Source: Taudactylus pleione (Eukaryota > Chordata > Amphibia > Anura > Myobatrachidae). From it: a stretch of 64,000 bases of DNA. The stretch covers positions 2,108,001-2,172,000 of the forward strand of contig JAUIMM010000171.1 in NCBI GenBank assembly GCA_031769625.1, in the 5' to 3' direction. The position numbers were made by a program, and so were the translations under genes. Position 1 is the first letter of the stretch. The number at the start of each line of letters is the position of its first letter. This document shows, piece after piece, positions 11,518-22,007 of the stretch. The notes under the pieces were generated by a model. It saw nothing but the letters and a program-made list of their open reading frames with translations, was not told the DNA's origin and did no database searches.

Positions 11518-11668
11518 AGTGATTAATGCTGGAAAAAGTCAGCACAATGAAGACCAAGCAAGTTGTGATTTTGTGGTTGTTGAAGAAAGGGATAACAGAC
11601 TGAATCACAAATGTAGTGAATTACACACTGAGGAAAGTTTAAACTCTGATTTGCAAACAAGTGACAAG
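11518..11668 (+). CDS. ppm1j: ppm1j internal exon (first visible): PP2C N-terminal ED motif
   Basis: This exon encodes a stretch beginning VINAGKSQHNEDQAS, the N-terminal start of the phosphatase domain in PPM1H/J/M proteins. The acidic pair in HNEDQ corresponds to the metal-coordinating Glu-Asp of PP2C motif 1. The rest (DFVVVEERDNRLNHK onward) is a poorly conserved acidic linker, as in relatives. The 3' splice site is TTTACTGCAG and the donor is AAG|GTGAGT at 11669. The first base completes a split codon from an upstream exon that is not in the window; the exon ends at a codon boundary. Downstream of 11668 the frame soon stops, supporting the donor. The initiator methionine and N-terminal extension lie upstream. 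Confidence 0.88.
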
Positions 11669-11811
11669 GTGAGTGCTATTTGTGTTGACATCAATTTTTA
11701 CCACAATTTATAGTCTTTGTTTTTACTATATCTTAAATGGTCAGTAGGAAACATGTTTAGTGCTCACATTACCATACAGCTCAACATTGTGGAGGTTGTG
11801 ATCGGGACATT
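11669..11811. other. ppm1j intron, start
   Basis: Short intronic piece before the next repeat. Donor GTGAGT at 11669; nothing else seen. Confidence 0.5.
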
Positions 11812-12181
11812 GGGCCTGATTCAGACCCGCTCGCAAGCGTGTCAATGGTCGGGCAGTGCGCACACGCGAGTCCCAGAGCGAGTGAAAACTTTACTCGCTC
11901 GGGGCTCGCAGCAAAACGGGGCGGCTGTCGATGTTGATCGACAGCTCGCCCCATTTTGTAGACGGGTCGGGGGAGTGGCTGCACAAATGGAGGCGTTCCC
12001 GAAGGAACGCCTGGCAGGAAATTCACTGGGGCTTGCGGTGGATGAGACACTACCACAAGGGTCTCGTCGCAAGCCCGATGGTCACACACAGCTATGCGAG
12101 TGGCCTAGAGGCGGACTTTAAAAAAAAAAATCTGCCCTGATTCAGGGAGCGCTTGAAATAGTGAGCGCCTCTGAATCGGGA
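11812..12181. mobile_element. Multi-hairpin foldback element, copy A4
   Basis: It starts GGGCCTGATTCAGACCCGCT and ends with inverted CTCTGAATCGGGACC. It has the family's CGACAGCTCGCCCC block, a GAGGCGTTCC/GGAACGCCT pair, and the ACAAGGGTCTCGTCGCAAGC block. Shorter than A1 and A2 because some hairpins are missing. Confidence 0.65.
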
Positions 12182-13004
12182 CCAGTGTGTGCAAGGAAAA
12201 GGGGCGTGGTCTCACGGTCTGGGGGCATGGGCTTGTGATAAGCCCCCCGTTCTTGTCACGCTCGCCCCCAGCGGCTTGGAAAGCACTGGGCATGTTCCAG
12301 TCTCCATGCCCCCTTACACACACACACACACACAAAAATGCAACTTACCTGATCCCCGCTCCTGTCGACTACCACCGATGTCCGCTCCTCTGGACCAGCT
12401 CTTGCTCTGCACTATGTCACCCGCTGCACACTTGCACCTACCCAATACTATACTCCATACCCCAAAACAGGAGTGCTTTATCTTATGTCCAACTCTGCAT
12501 AACCCACAGTTTCGGCAGCACACCCTCACTGAACTATGCCTAAGTAAGAACACCTGTTACAACCAAAAAGTCGTAACTGGGTTGTAAGTGCAGTTGTAAT
12601 CGAGGCGCATATAACTTTGCGTGCACTTAGCTCTGCAATATGTGCACGGAAGATTTGCACCGCAAACAGCATACATTCAACTCTACAACGCCCCAATTTG
12701 TGTTATGTTTTATAAGCATATGTGCTTCCATTTTGGGAACAAACCAGGCTTCTAAGAAGTAAAAAATATCCTTTTAATTTAATTGTTTCATCTTTTAAAT
12801 TAATAGAAGGTCAAAAGAAAATTGTCCTGAATGTAGCAAATACAGCTTGTCTGCCTGCCATGCAGTATTTGCCCTATAGCTGAAGCATGCAATACTGATG
12901 TCCAGCTGATCAGGGAGCTGTTGAGCTGAGGTTAGTTAGAAGAACTACACAAACAGCCGAGTATAACATAGAGCAATAATAATGCTATGACTAATACCGG
13001 TATG
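12182..13004. other. Intronic sequence with an inverted partial copy of the neighbouring hAT-type element
   Basis: 12285-12360 is the reverse complement of about 13365-13432, including an embedded (CA)n tract at 12318-12333 and the flanking words GCAACTTACCTGAT and CCAGTCTCCATGCCCCCTTA. 12184-12420 may therefore be a truncated relative of the element at 13005-14062. From about 12420 to 13004 nothing is recognised. Confidence 0.5.
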
Positions 13005-14062
13005 CAGGGGCAGAACTAGTGGCGGTGCAGCTGATGCATTGTACCAGGGCCCGCTGTGGTGCAGGGGCCCATAGCCGCTGGTGTCCCCCGGGCCCCAAGT
13101 GTAGAGCAGACCGCAGTGAGTAGCGGTCTACACTACACAGTTTACAAACGCACAGCCGGCGGCAGCTGTGTGTTTGTTATAGCAGCCAATGAGAGTCAGA
13201 CAGACTCTCATTGGCTGCTGCGTCGTTCACGGAGGGAGCCGACAGGAGCTCATTCATGAGCTCTGCCTTCCGGATCCCACCGCAGCGGGTGATGGGAGAG
13301 ACGTCATTATGACGTCTCTCCCATCCCATAGTGCAGAACGAGAGCGGGCCCGGAGGAGCGTACAAGAGTGGAGATCAGGTAAGTTGCACTTTTGTGTGTG
13401 TGTGTGTGTAAGGGGGCACGGAGACTGGAACAGCATAGGGGGGTGGCGCTACTGGGGGCACTGTATTGGGGGGGGCGCTACTGGGGGAAGTTTAGGGGGG
13501 GGCGCTACTGGGGGCACTGTATGGGGATGGGGGCACTGTATAGGGGGGGCCACTACTGGGGGCACTGTATGGGGATGGTGGCCTGCTACTGGGGGCACTG
13601 AATGGGGAGGGGGGGGTACTACTGGGGGCGCTGCAAAGGAGGATTACTACTGGGGCAATGCATAGAGGGGACTACTGCAGGGGGCACTGCCTAGGGGGGA
13701 TTACTACTGGGGGCACTGCCTAGGGGGGATTACTACTGGGTTCACTGCCTAGGGGGGATTACTACTGGGGGCACTGCCTAGGGGGGATTACCACTATGAG
13801 CACTGCATAGGGGGATTACTACTATGGACAATGCATAGAGGGGACTACTACTTGGGGCAATGCATAGAGGGGACTACTACTGGGGGCAATGCATAGGGAG
13901 ACTACTACTGGGGGCACTGCATAGGGAGACTACTACTGGGGGCACTGCCTAGGGGGGATTATTACTGGGGGCACTGCATAGGGGGACCACTACTGGGGCA
14001 CTGCATAGGGGGTCCCAAAGCATATTCTTGCACCTGGGCCCAACACTCTAGTTCAGCCACTG
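13005..14062. mobile_element. hAT-type element with internal minisatellite
   Basis: The terminal repeats are CAGGGGCAGAACTAG on the left and, inverted on the right, CAGTGGCTGAACTAG. They are flanked by 8-bp duplications CCGGTATG (12997-13004) and CCGATATG (14063-14070) with one mismatch, the hAT signature. The interior contains a GGGCCC-rich left part, a palindromic GAGAGTCAGACAGACTCTCA segment, a (GT)n tract and a long minisatellite (13428-14010). No transposase. Open frames through the minisatellite are repeat artefacts. Confidence 0.75.
13428..14010. repeat. Minisatellite, about 27-32 bp units
   Basis: The array consists of variants of CTACTGGGGGCACTGCATAG plus a G run and ATTA, repeated about 20 times. 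Early units are G-rich and irregular; later ones (13680-13990) are more regular, at about 30 bp. It lies wholly inside the hAT-type element. Confidence 0.8.
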
Positions 14063-14070
14063 CCGATATG

Positions 14071-14303
14071 TGTTTATTTTATACTTATATTATACTTAAT
14101 CCCTTAATGTATTTGTGGACCTGGTCAGTCTGAAGTTACTCATGCATGTGATTGATTTTATTGGATAGTTTGGATGAGTTTTACGAAATTGTCCTGAAAT
14201 AAGAGTATGCTTCCATGATCAATGAGAACAATAAAGAAAAAAAGGAGATTTAATTGATCATTTTATGAAAACAGACATTTGATGTCAGTAATATAAGTAC
14301 ATA
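14071..14303. other. Intronic sequence, nothing recognised
   Basis: AT-rich interval between two transposons. It ends with TA (14302-14303), the target dinucleotide of the following Tc1-like element. Confidence 0.4.
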
Positions 14304-14594
14304 CAGTCTCTTGGAAAAGTATTCACCCCTCTTGGCTTTTTACCTTTTTACAACCTGTAATTTATTTTTTTTAATCTGAAGTTTATGTGATGGATCTGCA
14401 CAAAATAGTGTAATTTGGTGAAATGAGAAAAATATATATAAAAAAGAATCTTTATAAATAAAATTCTGAAAATTGGTATGTGCATATTATGTAATCATCC
14501 CTTTTGCTATGAAGCCCCTCAAAAGTTCTGGTGCAACCAATTACATTCAGAAGTCACATAATTGGTGAAATAAAGTCCACCTGTGTGAATCTAA

Positions 14595-14892
14595 AGGTGC
14601 GTACATACAACGATTTTTTTAACGATTTAACTACAACGACATCGTTATCGTTCAAAGAATCGTTCAGTCCCTGAGTTATAACAATGAACGAAAATCGTTG
14701 AAGCACGCTCCCGTTTGCAGTTTGGAGTTCATTTCAGACTGACCAACATAACGATTTTCATTAAGGGAAGGAACATTTTTTTCGTTCATCGTTGTAAAAA
14801 TCGTTCATTACACTTCAAAAAATCATTCACTTTTCAAGGGAAAATCTGACAGATAATCGTTTGTTACAAAATCGTTCCATTTGTATTTTCCT
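14595..14892. mobile_element. Harbinger-like MITE nested in the Tc1-like element
   Basis: It starts AGGTGCGTACATACAACGAT after TAA and ends TTTTCCT before TTA. The interior is rich in ATCGTT/AACGAT words. The left terminus matches the AGGTGCGTACACAC family seen at 48762 and 60777. Confidence 0.6.
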
Positions 14893-15018
14893 TTAGTGTC
14901 ACATGATCTGTCAGTATAAACACACCTTTTCTGAAAGGCTCCAGAGGCTGCAACACCACTAAGCAAGAGGCATCACACCATGAAGACCAAGGAGCTCTCC
15001 AAACAAGTTAGGGACAAA

Positions 15019-15617
15019 GGCCCTCATTCAGAGCCGCTCGTTAACAACAGTACGCTCGTTCCGAGCGAGGTTTGCACATCTGCGCATGCGTACGCTTTTT
15101 AGTACGCATGCGCGAACCAGTCAGTGCGGCCGAAAATCCTTTGTACGCTATATAGCGAGTGCCTGCTATTTTGAGTGACAGAATGAGGCGTATGTGGGTG
15201 GTAACAGGGGAAGGTGCTTGAAAATGGGGAGTGGAGATCCGAACGCAGGCGTGCTTAAAGGTCAAAACGGGCGTTTTATGGGTGTGTATATTTAAAACAG
15301 CAGCGTCATTGACCACGTCACTGGGTTATTTTATAGCCAGAACTGCACGCAAATTTGTGGTAGCAAACACCAACCACAAGAATAGCGAGCAGTTCATACG
15401 CTGGTCGATGTACTCGATTAATCTAATAAATAGCGGACATGACGTAGGATGCGTGCGGCCAGGGGGCGTTTTTAACAAATAAACGAGCGTATGTTTTGCT
15501 CGTTCGTTCAGACTTAGAGGTGTGAACACACTGCAATGTGCGTACGGATCATTTAAATAGCCACCCCTTGATTTTAAACGAACGACCGCAAATAGCGTGC
15601 GGCTCTGAATGAGGGCC
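15019..15617. mobile_element. ~600-bp foldback element, family B copy 1
   Basis: The inverted ends are GGCCCTCATTCAGAGCCGCT and AGCGTGCGGCTCTGAATGAGGGCC (shared core), flanked by AAA on both sides (15016-15018 and 15618-15620). The internal hairpin TGCGCATGCGTACGCTTTTT pairs with the following GTACGCATGCGC. Copies 2 and 3 lie at 25488-26086 and 28500-29098. It is nested in the transposase gene of the Tc1-like element. Confidence 0.8.
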
Positions 15618-16047
15618 AAAGTTGTTGAGAAGTACAATTCTGGGTTGGGTTATAAAAAAAAAAATATCCAAATCTTTGATGATTTCCTGGAGCACCATCA
15701 AATTCATCATCATCAAATGGAAAGAACATGGTACCACAACAAACCTGCCGAGAGAGGGCTGCTCACCAAAACTCACAGACCGGGCAAGGAGGGCATTAAT
15801 CAGAGAGGCAGCACAGAGACCAAAGGTAACCCTGATGGAGCTGCAGAGTTCCACAGCAGAGACTGTTGTATCTGTGCATGTGACCAAAATAAGCCATACA
15901 CTCCATAGAGCTGGGCTTTATGGAAGAGTGGCCAGAAAAAAGCCATTACTTAGTGATCAAAATTAGAAGACACGATTTGTTTGCCAAAAGGCATGTGGGC
16001 GACTCCCCAAATTTATGGAGGAAGGTGCTCTGGTCAGATGAGACTAA

Positions 16048-16303
16048 TGGGCCCCATCCATCTGCGATGGATTGCCGCGATCCCGCGATGCTGCAACCCG
16101 GCATCGCAGAAATCCAACATATTGGATTTTCCCGATTTGACGATCGCGATCAAAAAATGATCGCGATCGTCAAATCGCTGACATTTAACATGACAAATAT
16201 CTGCGATCCGATGACGGATCGCAGAACATCGATGGTGGGCGATCAGAAGTTTCCGATCGCATCCCTGCATCGCGACGATCCGTCGCAGATGTATGGGCAC
16301 CTT
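16048..16303. mobile_element. Harbinger-like MITE nested in the Tc1-like element
   Basis: The left end is TGGGCCCCATCCATCTGCGA after TAA. The inverted right end is AGGTGCCCATACATCTGCGA, followed by TTAAATT. The interior is a dense set of GCGATCG palindromes, and its short frames are artefacts of that palindromy. Confidence 0.65.
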
Positions 16304-17076
16304 TAAATTGAGCTTTTATGCCACCAAGGAAAACGCTACGTCTGGCGCAAACCCAACACATCCCATCATCCCAAGAACACCATCCCCACAGAGAAAAATG
16401 GTGGTGGCAGCATCATGCTGTGTTTTTCAGCAGCAGGGACTGGGAAACTGATTTGAGTCGAGGGAAAGATGGATGGTGCTAAATACAGGGATATTCATGA
16501 GGAAAAATTGTTTCAGTCTGCCTGTGATTTGAGACTGGGACGGAGGTTCACCTTCCAGCAGGACAATGACCCGAAGCATACTGCTAAAGCAACACTCGAG
16601 TGGTTTAAGGGTAAACATTTAAATGTGTTGGAATGGCCTAGTCAAAGCCCAGATCTCAATCCAATTGAGAATATGTGGTCATACTTGAAGATTGCTGTTC
16701 ACAAGCGGCAACCATCCAACATGAAGGAGCTGGAGCAGTTTTGCCTTGAGGAATGGGCAAAAATCCCAGGGGCAAGATGTGGCAAGCTCATAGAGACTTA
16801 TCCAAAGCGACTTGCAGCTGTAATTGCCATAAAAGGTGGCTCAACAAAGTACTGACTTTAGGGGGGTGAATAGTTATGCACGCTGAAGTTTTCTGTTGTC
16901 CTAAATGTTGTTTGATTCACAATATTAAAAAAAAACACAACTTCACAGTTGTAGGCATTTTCTGTGAATGAAATGATGCACACCTTAAAAAAATCCATTT
17001 TAATTCCAGGTTGTGAGGCAACAAATCATGAAAAATGCAAAGGGGGGGAGGAGGTGAATACTTTTGCAAGGCACTG

Positions 17077-17374
17077 TATGTGTATGTGTTTGACTGCAAT
17101 TGCTGGAGTTATCCAATTTGCTTATACACATAATTTCCCCAAATTTACCATATTATGATCATTTAGTGCAAATAGATAAATTCATCTGTGGCCAAATTCA
17201 TAAAGCACGATGGCAACTCTGACAATTAACAAATCTGGAAAGAAAACATACAGTACACTTTAAGTTCTCTATACAAATCTTTGTGTAGGGAATTCTGGAT
17301 AGCATTGTATATGCAGTGAAAGCAGATGAGTGCATATGCAGTTAATTATTTACACTTTGGTTCTTACTCTTTAG
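17077..17374. other. Intron end before the second visible exon
   Basis: No repeat recognised. It ends in the pyrimidine-rich 3' splice site TTCTTACTCTTTAG. Confidence 0.5.
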
Positions 17375-17689
17375 GTCAATGATAGAATGTGTTTCTATTA
17401 CTGGGGACTGTTTGATGGTCATGCCGGATATGGATGTGCATTAACTTCATCAAGGCTCCTTCACCTTCATATTTGCGATCAGCTAAGAGACCTTGTACAT
17501 ATCCTGCAGCAGCCTACAGTCGCTGCTCCTCTGTGTCTGTATAACGCCAAGACTGAAAATACTTCATGCACTCCAACTCATGAGAAACCTGAGCCCCCTC
17601 TGGAGACCACAATTCGCTTCCACCTTGAGAAACAAGTGTTTCCTGAGAGTCTTGTTATTGGGGCACTGGAAAATGCTTTCAAACAAATG
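17375..17689 (+). CDS. ppm1j: ppm1j internal exon: DGHAG metal-binding segment
   Basis: This 315-nt exon (105 codons, phase 0 at both ends) carries CFYYWGLFDGHAGYG. DGHAG is the PP2C motif whose Asp and Gly carbonyl bind the two catalytic Mg2+/Mn2+ ions. It continues with SRLLHLHICDQLRDLVHILQ, a proline-rich variable segment (PTHEKPEPPLE), and FPESLVIGALENAFKQM, the conserved helix before motif 5. The FYYWGLFDGHAG wording and the short variable segment favour PPM1J over PPM1H and PPM1M. The acceptor is CTCTTTAG; the donor is ATG|GTAAGT at 17690. The frame beyond the donor is not conserved. Confidence 0.92.
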
Positions 17690-18210
17690 GTAAGTAGAAA
17701 AAGGCAACTGTGTGTAGTCTTCCCTGGTGCATTTCATTCTTGTAACTAAATTAAATATTTATTTGTCCACATTAAAGAATAAGTGTATGTTATTTTGGAT
17801 AGCAAGAACACCCGCACCTTATTTTTCTTTATAAGTTTGGTCAAATATATAACAATCTAATCCTTGGTATGTTGTTTTTTATCATGTGGGTTTATTAATA
17901 CAGAGAAAAAAAATGTTTTGTTTTTAGTAAACAATTATTTTCAGTCAATGATTCTTGAACGTACACAAACGGGTCAATCCTATTGGTGCGATGATCTCGC
18001 GTGTGCAAATTTATGCGAATCTAGGCTCGGGTCGTGTATCTAAGGGTGCGAAATGCAGTGCCATTGCCGGCGTTTAAACGCCGTTGCAACAGCACATCGC
18101 ATCCTTCGCACCTAATTGGATTGACCCCTTAGTTGCAGTGTGTCTTTCATTCTTTCCCACAGCGTAAACTCCAGAAAGAAGTGGACACAAGTACGGGCAA
18201 TGCAGACATA
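17690..18210. other. ppm1j intron sequence, nothing firmly assigned
   Basis: 17970-18125 contains GTCAATCCTATTGGTGCGA and, inverted, GCACCTAATTGGATTGACCC, so an old foldback element of about 160 bp is likely. No coding signal beyond this. Confidence 0.4.
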
Positions 18211-18454
18211 AGCTGGGTACACACCGAAACGACCGGCATTCGTGGCGATGTCCAGGGACACCCATGATTGCCGGTACATACTACATCGATTAATGAACGA
18301 CGGATCAATCATTCGTTCCGACCTTCATTAATGTACATTAGGTCACATGCAATATAGTCAGGTTTGACGTGCAGCATGTCAAACCTGACGACATCGCTAG
18401 CGTGTGTAACAAAATGGCAAATCGGCCTGACATCGCTCCTGTGTGTACCCAGCT
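18211..18454. mobile_element. Harbinger-like MITE
   Basis: The inverted ends are AGCTGGGTACACACCGAAAC and GTGTGTACCCAGCT; the terminal AGCTGGGTACACA is perfect. It belongs to the same terminal-repeat family as 36375-36683 and 43777-43999. The flanking triplets ATA and ATT differ by one base. Confidence 0.65.
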
Positions 18455-18457
18455 ATT

Positions 18458-18590
18458 GGGGGAGGTGTATCAAAGCTTGGAGAGAGATACAGTACCAGCC
18501 AATCAGCTTATAACTGTCATTTTATAGGTTGTGTTTGAAAAAAAGAGTTGATTGGTTGGTAGTCCAAGGCTTAGTAAATCTCCCTCATAA
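18458..18590. mobile_element. Short palindromic MITE of the 'CCAATCAG' family
   Basis: GGGGGAGGTGTATCAAAGC on the left is roughly inverted in GGCTTAGTAAATCTCCCTC on the right. The centre holds GTACCAGCCAATCAGC and its inverted counterpart TTGATTGGTTGGTA. Better preserved relatives are at 53301-53472 and 25081-25276. Confidence 0.5.
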
Positions 18591-19137
18591 TTATTTCCGT
18601 CACACTCCACTTGTAACTAAGTATGCGTATCAGGGTTGTAACCAGCCATATTCTATATATATTAAGGTGGTGTAAACGCAGATGCGGTTTATGCAGAGTC
18701 GGTTGGAAGTGTAATTACGTGTGTTTACAGGGGCATTTTTTTGCAGGCTTGTGCAAGTGTGCCTGATGATGGTGACAGCTAATATAGGCAGGGGAGCAGA
18801 GTTGGGGGAGGGGAGGGTACTGATTACATGGGCCCAGGCTCATCTGGAAGACGTAGAAGGGGCCTAGGTTATCCATGGATGAGGTGGAATTACACGCTTT
18901 TATGAGCACATCACCGCAAAAGCATGGCATTTTAAGTAATAGTTTTAACGAGTTGGTGTGGTCACTTCTACGTATTTGACCACGCCTCCTCTAGCACCTG
19001 GGCCCGCCATATGTCTCTGTGGCCCTGAGTATAGGGGACGGTGTGGTACATAGATGCATGCAGCTTCGCGTATGGGCAAATATTTAAAAAAAATTGATTT
19101 CACATAAAACGAACATCTGCTGCTGAGTTAAGTCTAA
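18591..19137. other. Intronic sequence, unassigned
   Basis: 18790-19030 contains the words GGGCCCAGGCTCATCTGG and CACCTGGGCCCGCC, which resemble parts of the hAT-type element at 13005-14062. No ends can be fixed. The rest is unremarkable. Confidence 0.35.
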
Positions 19138-19313
19138 GTGGTAAATTGACTAAGTTTAATAGTATTTAGAAGTGGAGATGTTTCCCATAGCAGCCAATCA
19201 GATTCTAGCTATTACCTTCTAGAAGGTGCTAGTTAAATGTTAAGCAGAATCTGATTGGTTGCTATGGGCAACATCTCCACTTCTAAAAGCTCTCATGTTC
19301 GTAAATTTACCCC
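19138..19313. mobile_element. Palindromic MITE ('AGAAGTGGAGATGTT' family)
   Basis: A near-complete foldback: TTTAGAAGTGGAGATGTTTC on the left is mirrored by ACATCTCCACTTCTAAAA on the right, and CCAATCAGATTCTAGC by GAATCTGATTGG. It is flanked by TAA (19135-19137 and 19314-19316). Relatives lie at 26846-27023 and 32870-33037. Confidence 0.75.
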
Positions 19314-21973
19314 TAACTCTGCATCAGGCCCATGTATGTTTTACAGCAGTCTAGGTATTATAAAGAACATGCAACAAGTTAAAAATTTATAATATTGCTT
19401 ACAAACATAATAAATGTCATAACAATTTAAAATTTCTCTAATGGTAACAATAATATGAAAATAATACAACATATTGAATAACATGGTAGAAAAATGATAC
19501 ATTGAAAAACTTCCATGATAAAAATTGCAAAAAATAACATTTTGTATCAAATAATATGCTTTCTTGAAATACATTGAAATCAACGTTAAATCCATTGGAT
19601 AAAAGGTTATTAATTAAAATACAGGAAATCAAAAGATATTTCACGCTTTCCTAAAAGAGCTGAACAGTCACTCCCTGATCACCCAGTGAGATATTTTCAA
19701 TTCCAAAAATGTTTTAAGTCTGATCTGGCTTGGTAAGGAACTTTGGGCCTGAGGATCGCAGTTGCTAATATGCACGCAATCGAGCAATTGTTGCGTACTG
19801 CACATGCCTACGCATCACAGTGCACGAACTGCCCACTGCAATCGGGACTGTGATCATAGCGGCTACGCAGACCTATCGCAGAGTGATTGACAGGAAGTGC
19901 CCTTTGTGGGTGGTCCGATCTTAGGTATATCTGTGTGCGACTGAGTCTCTAAATCTAGATACGAAATGGTACAATGTAGCAGCAGCTATTTTCATTCCAA
20001 GTTACGTTGTGGTTCATATACAGACTCAGGTGCACACAGATGTATAAGTGTCTCGTATCAAGTAATCAGCACAGTCTGCTGGTGCGTCCTAGTCATTAGA
20101 CGCATTTTCGGCAAAGAAAAATGCCCATGGCTAGCAGAGTAGCAAGAGACCTGGTGGCTCACTCACACCTGGCAAGTCGCGCTGTGAGGCGTATTGAGGA
20201 TAGATGTATGAGGACACATCTGTAGACACACAAGTTTCTCATGTAGATTGGAGATAAATTGGGTGGGGAAGTGTTGCAGAAATTGAAGAAAGAAGCTACT
20301 CTTAGATCATTAGATTCGGGGTTTTTTTGAGGATTGGTGAGATGGGCACATGTTTAAAGGAGAATGGAAATGTGCCAGTGGAGAGATACAGGTTGCTATA
20401 CTGAGAATGCTATGGGTTAGAGAGAGTGGAGAAGTTGGGAGTTAGTAGGATCGAGGGGCAGGTTGTAGTTTGCAATGTGTGTAAAGTCTGAATTGTAGTC
20501 CTGTAGAGGAAGCAGAGACAATGTGAGAGAATAGGGCTGATGGGTGAGGTTGTAGGATGAGATTATGATAAAAGTGCACAGACTTTGGGTTTAGTTACTG
20601 GACAGAATGAATTGAGGGTGGATTAGGTAGTGTAGGAAAAGGTGGGATTAGGAAATTATCATGTCAAATGTTGTTGATTTTCTATTTGAAGTAAGTGGAA
20701 AGGTGGTAAGCGAGGAAGAGTTTTTCAGGGGCAGAGAAGACAGATGAAGATGGCAATGAAGTGATGGGGGTTAGAGTTATTGGAACTATTGGATATTACA
20801 GAAGTGAAAAATGTTTGCATGACATGTGAAAATGCAGTGTTTATAAATGCGTCCATTTGGTGTACCCATATAGCAGGGGATGTAGTGCCAGGGAAGAAGA
20901 GCCAGGTTTATATAAAAGCATGGAGATTGAGGACTCTTCAAAGTAATAGATCATGCACAAGAAAAGGGTGAGGGAAGGTATAGGAGATATGTGGTTAAGG
21001 TTGGAGGACAGTTTAAGGGTGGGACAAGGAGCATAAGCAAATAGTAGTTATTGGACAGGGTCCAGGGTCAGAGAATTTGTTTCCAGCATCCATGAGAAGG
21101 AGCAGGAGGAGATAAAGGATATACAATGATGGTGTGTGAGTGTGAGGGTAGCAAAGATACGGGCTTGAAGACAGGCTTACCACACATTGGGCCTGATTCA
21201 GAGATGTATTACAGACATAACTCAATGGTTATGTTTGTAATATTTATCACTCCCTGTCATGCTCCCCAGCCCCCTTCTATCCTGACATTCTCTGTATGTA
21301 ATATTTATCACACACAGGCCGGGATGTACTAAATGGAATATACGGTAAAAACACCGTTTTCAGGGTTTCACTGCATTATCCATATGTATCATTGGCTGGC
21401 GCTACCCTATAGAAGCCTATGGGCTTCTGCCACATCGCGCTGGTATGAGCCCAGGGATTGGCCGTAGCGGAGCAGTAGCCAGCTCGCATACACCCACTGC
21501 GTTGCGCAGAACGCAACAATCGCCCGATTGCGAGCGTATTAGCAACTGTGATACTTGCTGAATCAGGCCCTCTGCTGGATAGACGAATGACAGTGGATTA
21601 TATTGAAATCATTTGCAAATAAACCATGGCTCTGCCTACGCAATAATTCACGACAAACTAGGATGAAGACAGCGGTGCATTCATGGCTCGCAGCTCAGCC
21701 TAAAACATTTTTTAATGAGTGAACACGAAAGCTTGTTGACAGATGGACAAAGTGTATTGAACAGCAAGGCAGATTATGTCGAAAAAGAAAAATTCATTCA
21801 AATAAATTCTACTTCAGTAGCGTGAAAGCAAAAATAAACTTCACTGGTGTCACCAGTAATGTTTACTTTTGCTCTCACGCTATTGAAGTCTCCGAGTGCC
21901 GCCTCTGTTTGTCTGTGTATATGTGTGTGTATATGTATATATATGTATATATGTGTATATGTATGCATGTATG

Positions 21974-22007
<34 letters not shown>

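Larger units (their letters stand above)
14980..16855 (+). pseudogene. Tc1-like transposase, broken by two insertions and frameshifts
   Basis: Transposases of this family bind the terminal repeats and cut and paste the element through a DDE catalytic triad. The frame starts at MKTKELSKQVRD (14980), is cut at 15018 by a 599-bp insert, and resumes with KVVEKYNSGLGYKK. The helix-turn-helix region and the WSDET catalytic block follow, and a second insert (16048-16303) sits directly after it. The C-terminal third is open (16469-16855) and has FQQDNDPKHTAK and LNPIENMW, giving the second Asp and the final Glu. Several frameshifts are present besides the inserts. It ends at STKY then TGA. It is inactive. 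Confidence 0.85.
14304..17076 (+). mobile_element. Tc1-like DNA transposon with three nested insertions
   Basis: The ends are CAGTCTCTTGGAAAAGTATT on the left and, inverted on the right, CAGTGCCTTGCAAAAGTATT, each next to TA, the Tc1/mariner target duplication. The transposase remnant runs along the + strand. Three younger elements interrupt it: 14595-14892, 15019-15617 and 16048-16303. Removing them would leave about 1.6 kb, normal for a vertebrate Tc1-like transposon. Confidence 0.85.

Noticed and set aside
12187..12587. Overlapping open frames of 118-132 codons
   Set aside because: No family motifs. They overlap a (CA)n tract and a repeat fragment and are not flanked by plausible splice sites consistent with a gene.
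13189..13665. Open frame of 158 codons
   Set aside because: It runs through the minisatellite and its product is a Gly/Trp-rich repeat; there is no conserved domain and it lies inside a hAT-type element.
15041..15637. Minus-strand frames recurring in family B elements (also 25510-25785 and 28441-28833)
   Set aside because: They recur because the element recurs. They contain stops in some copies, have no start context or domains, and overlap hairpins.
18112..18200. Possible extra ppm1j exon after a CCCACAG acceptor-like site
   Set aside because: The phase of the neighbouring exons already joins correctly, the sequence has no PP2C homology, and a MITE starts at 18211.
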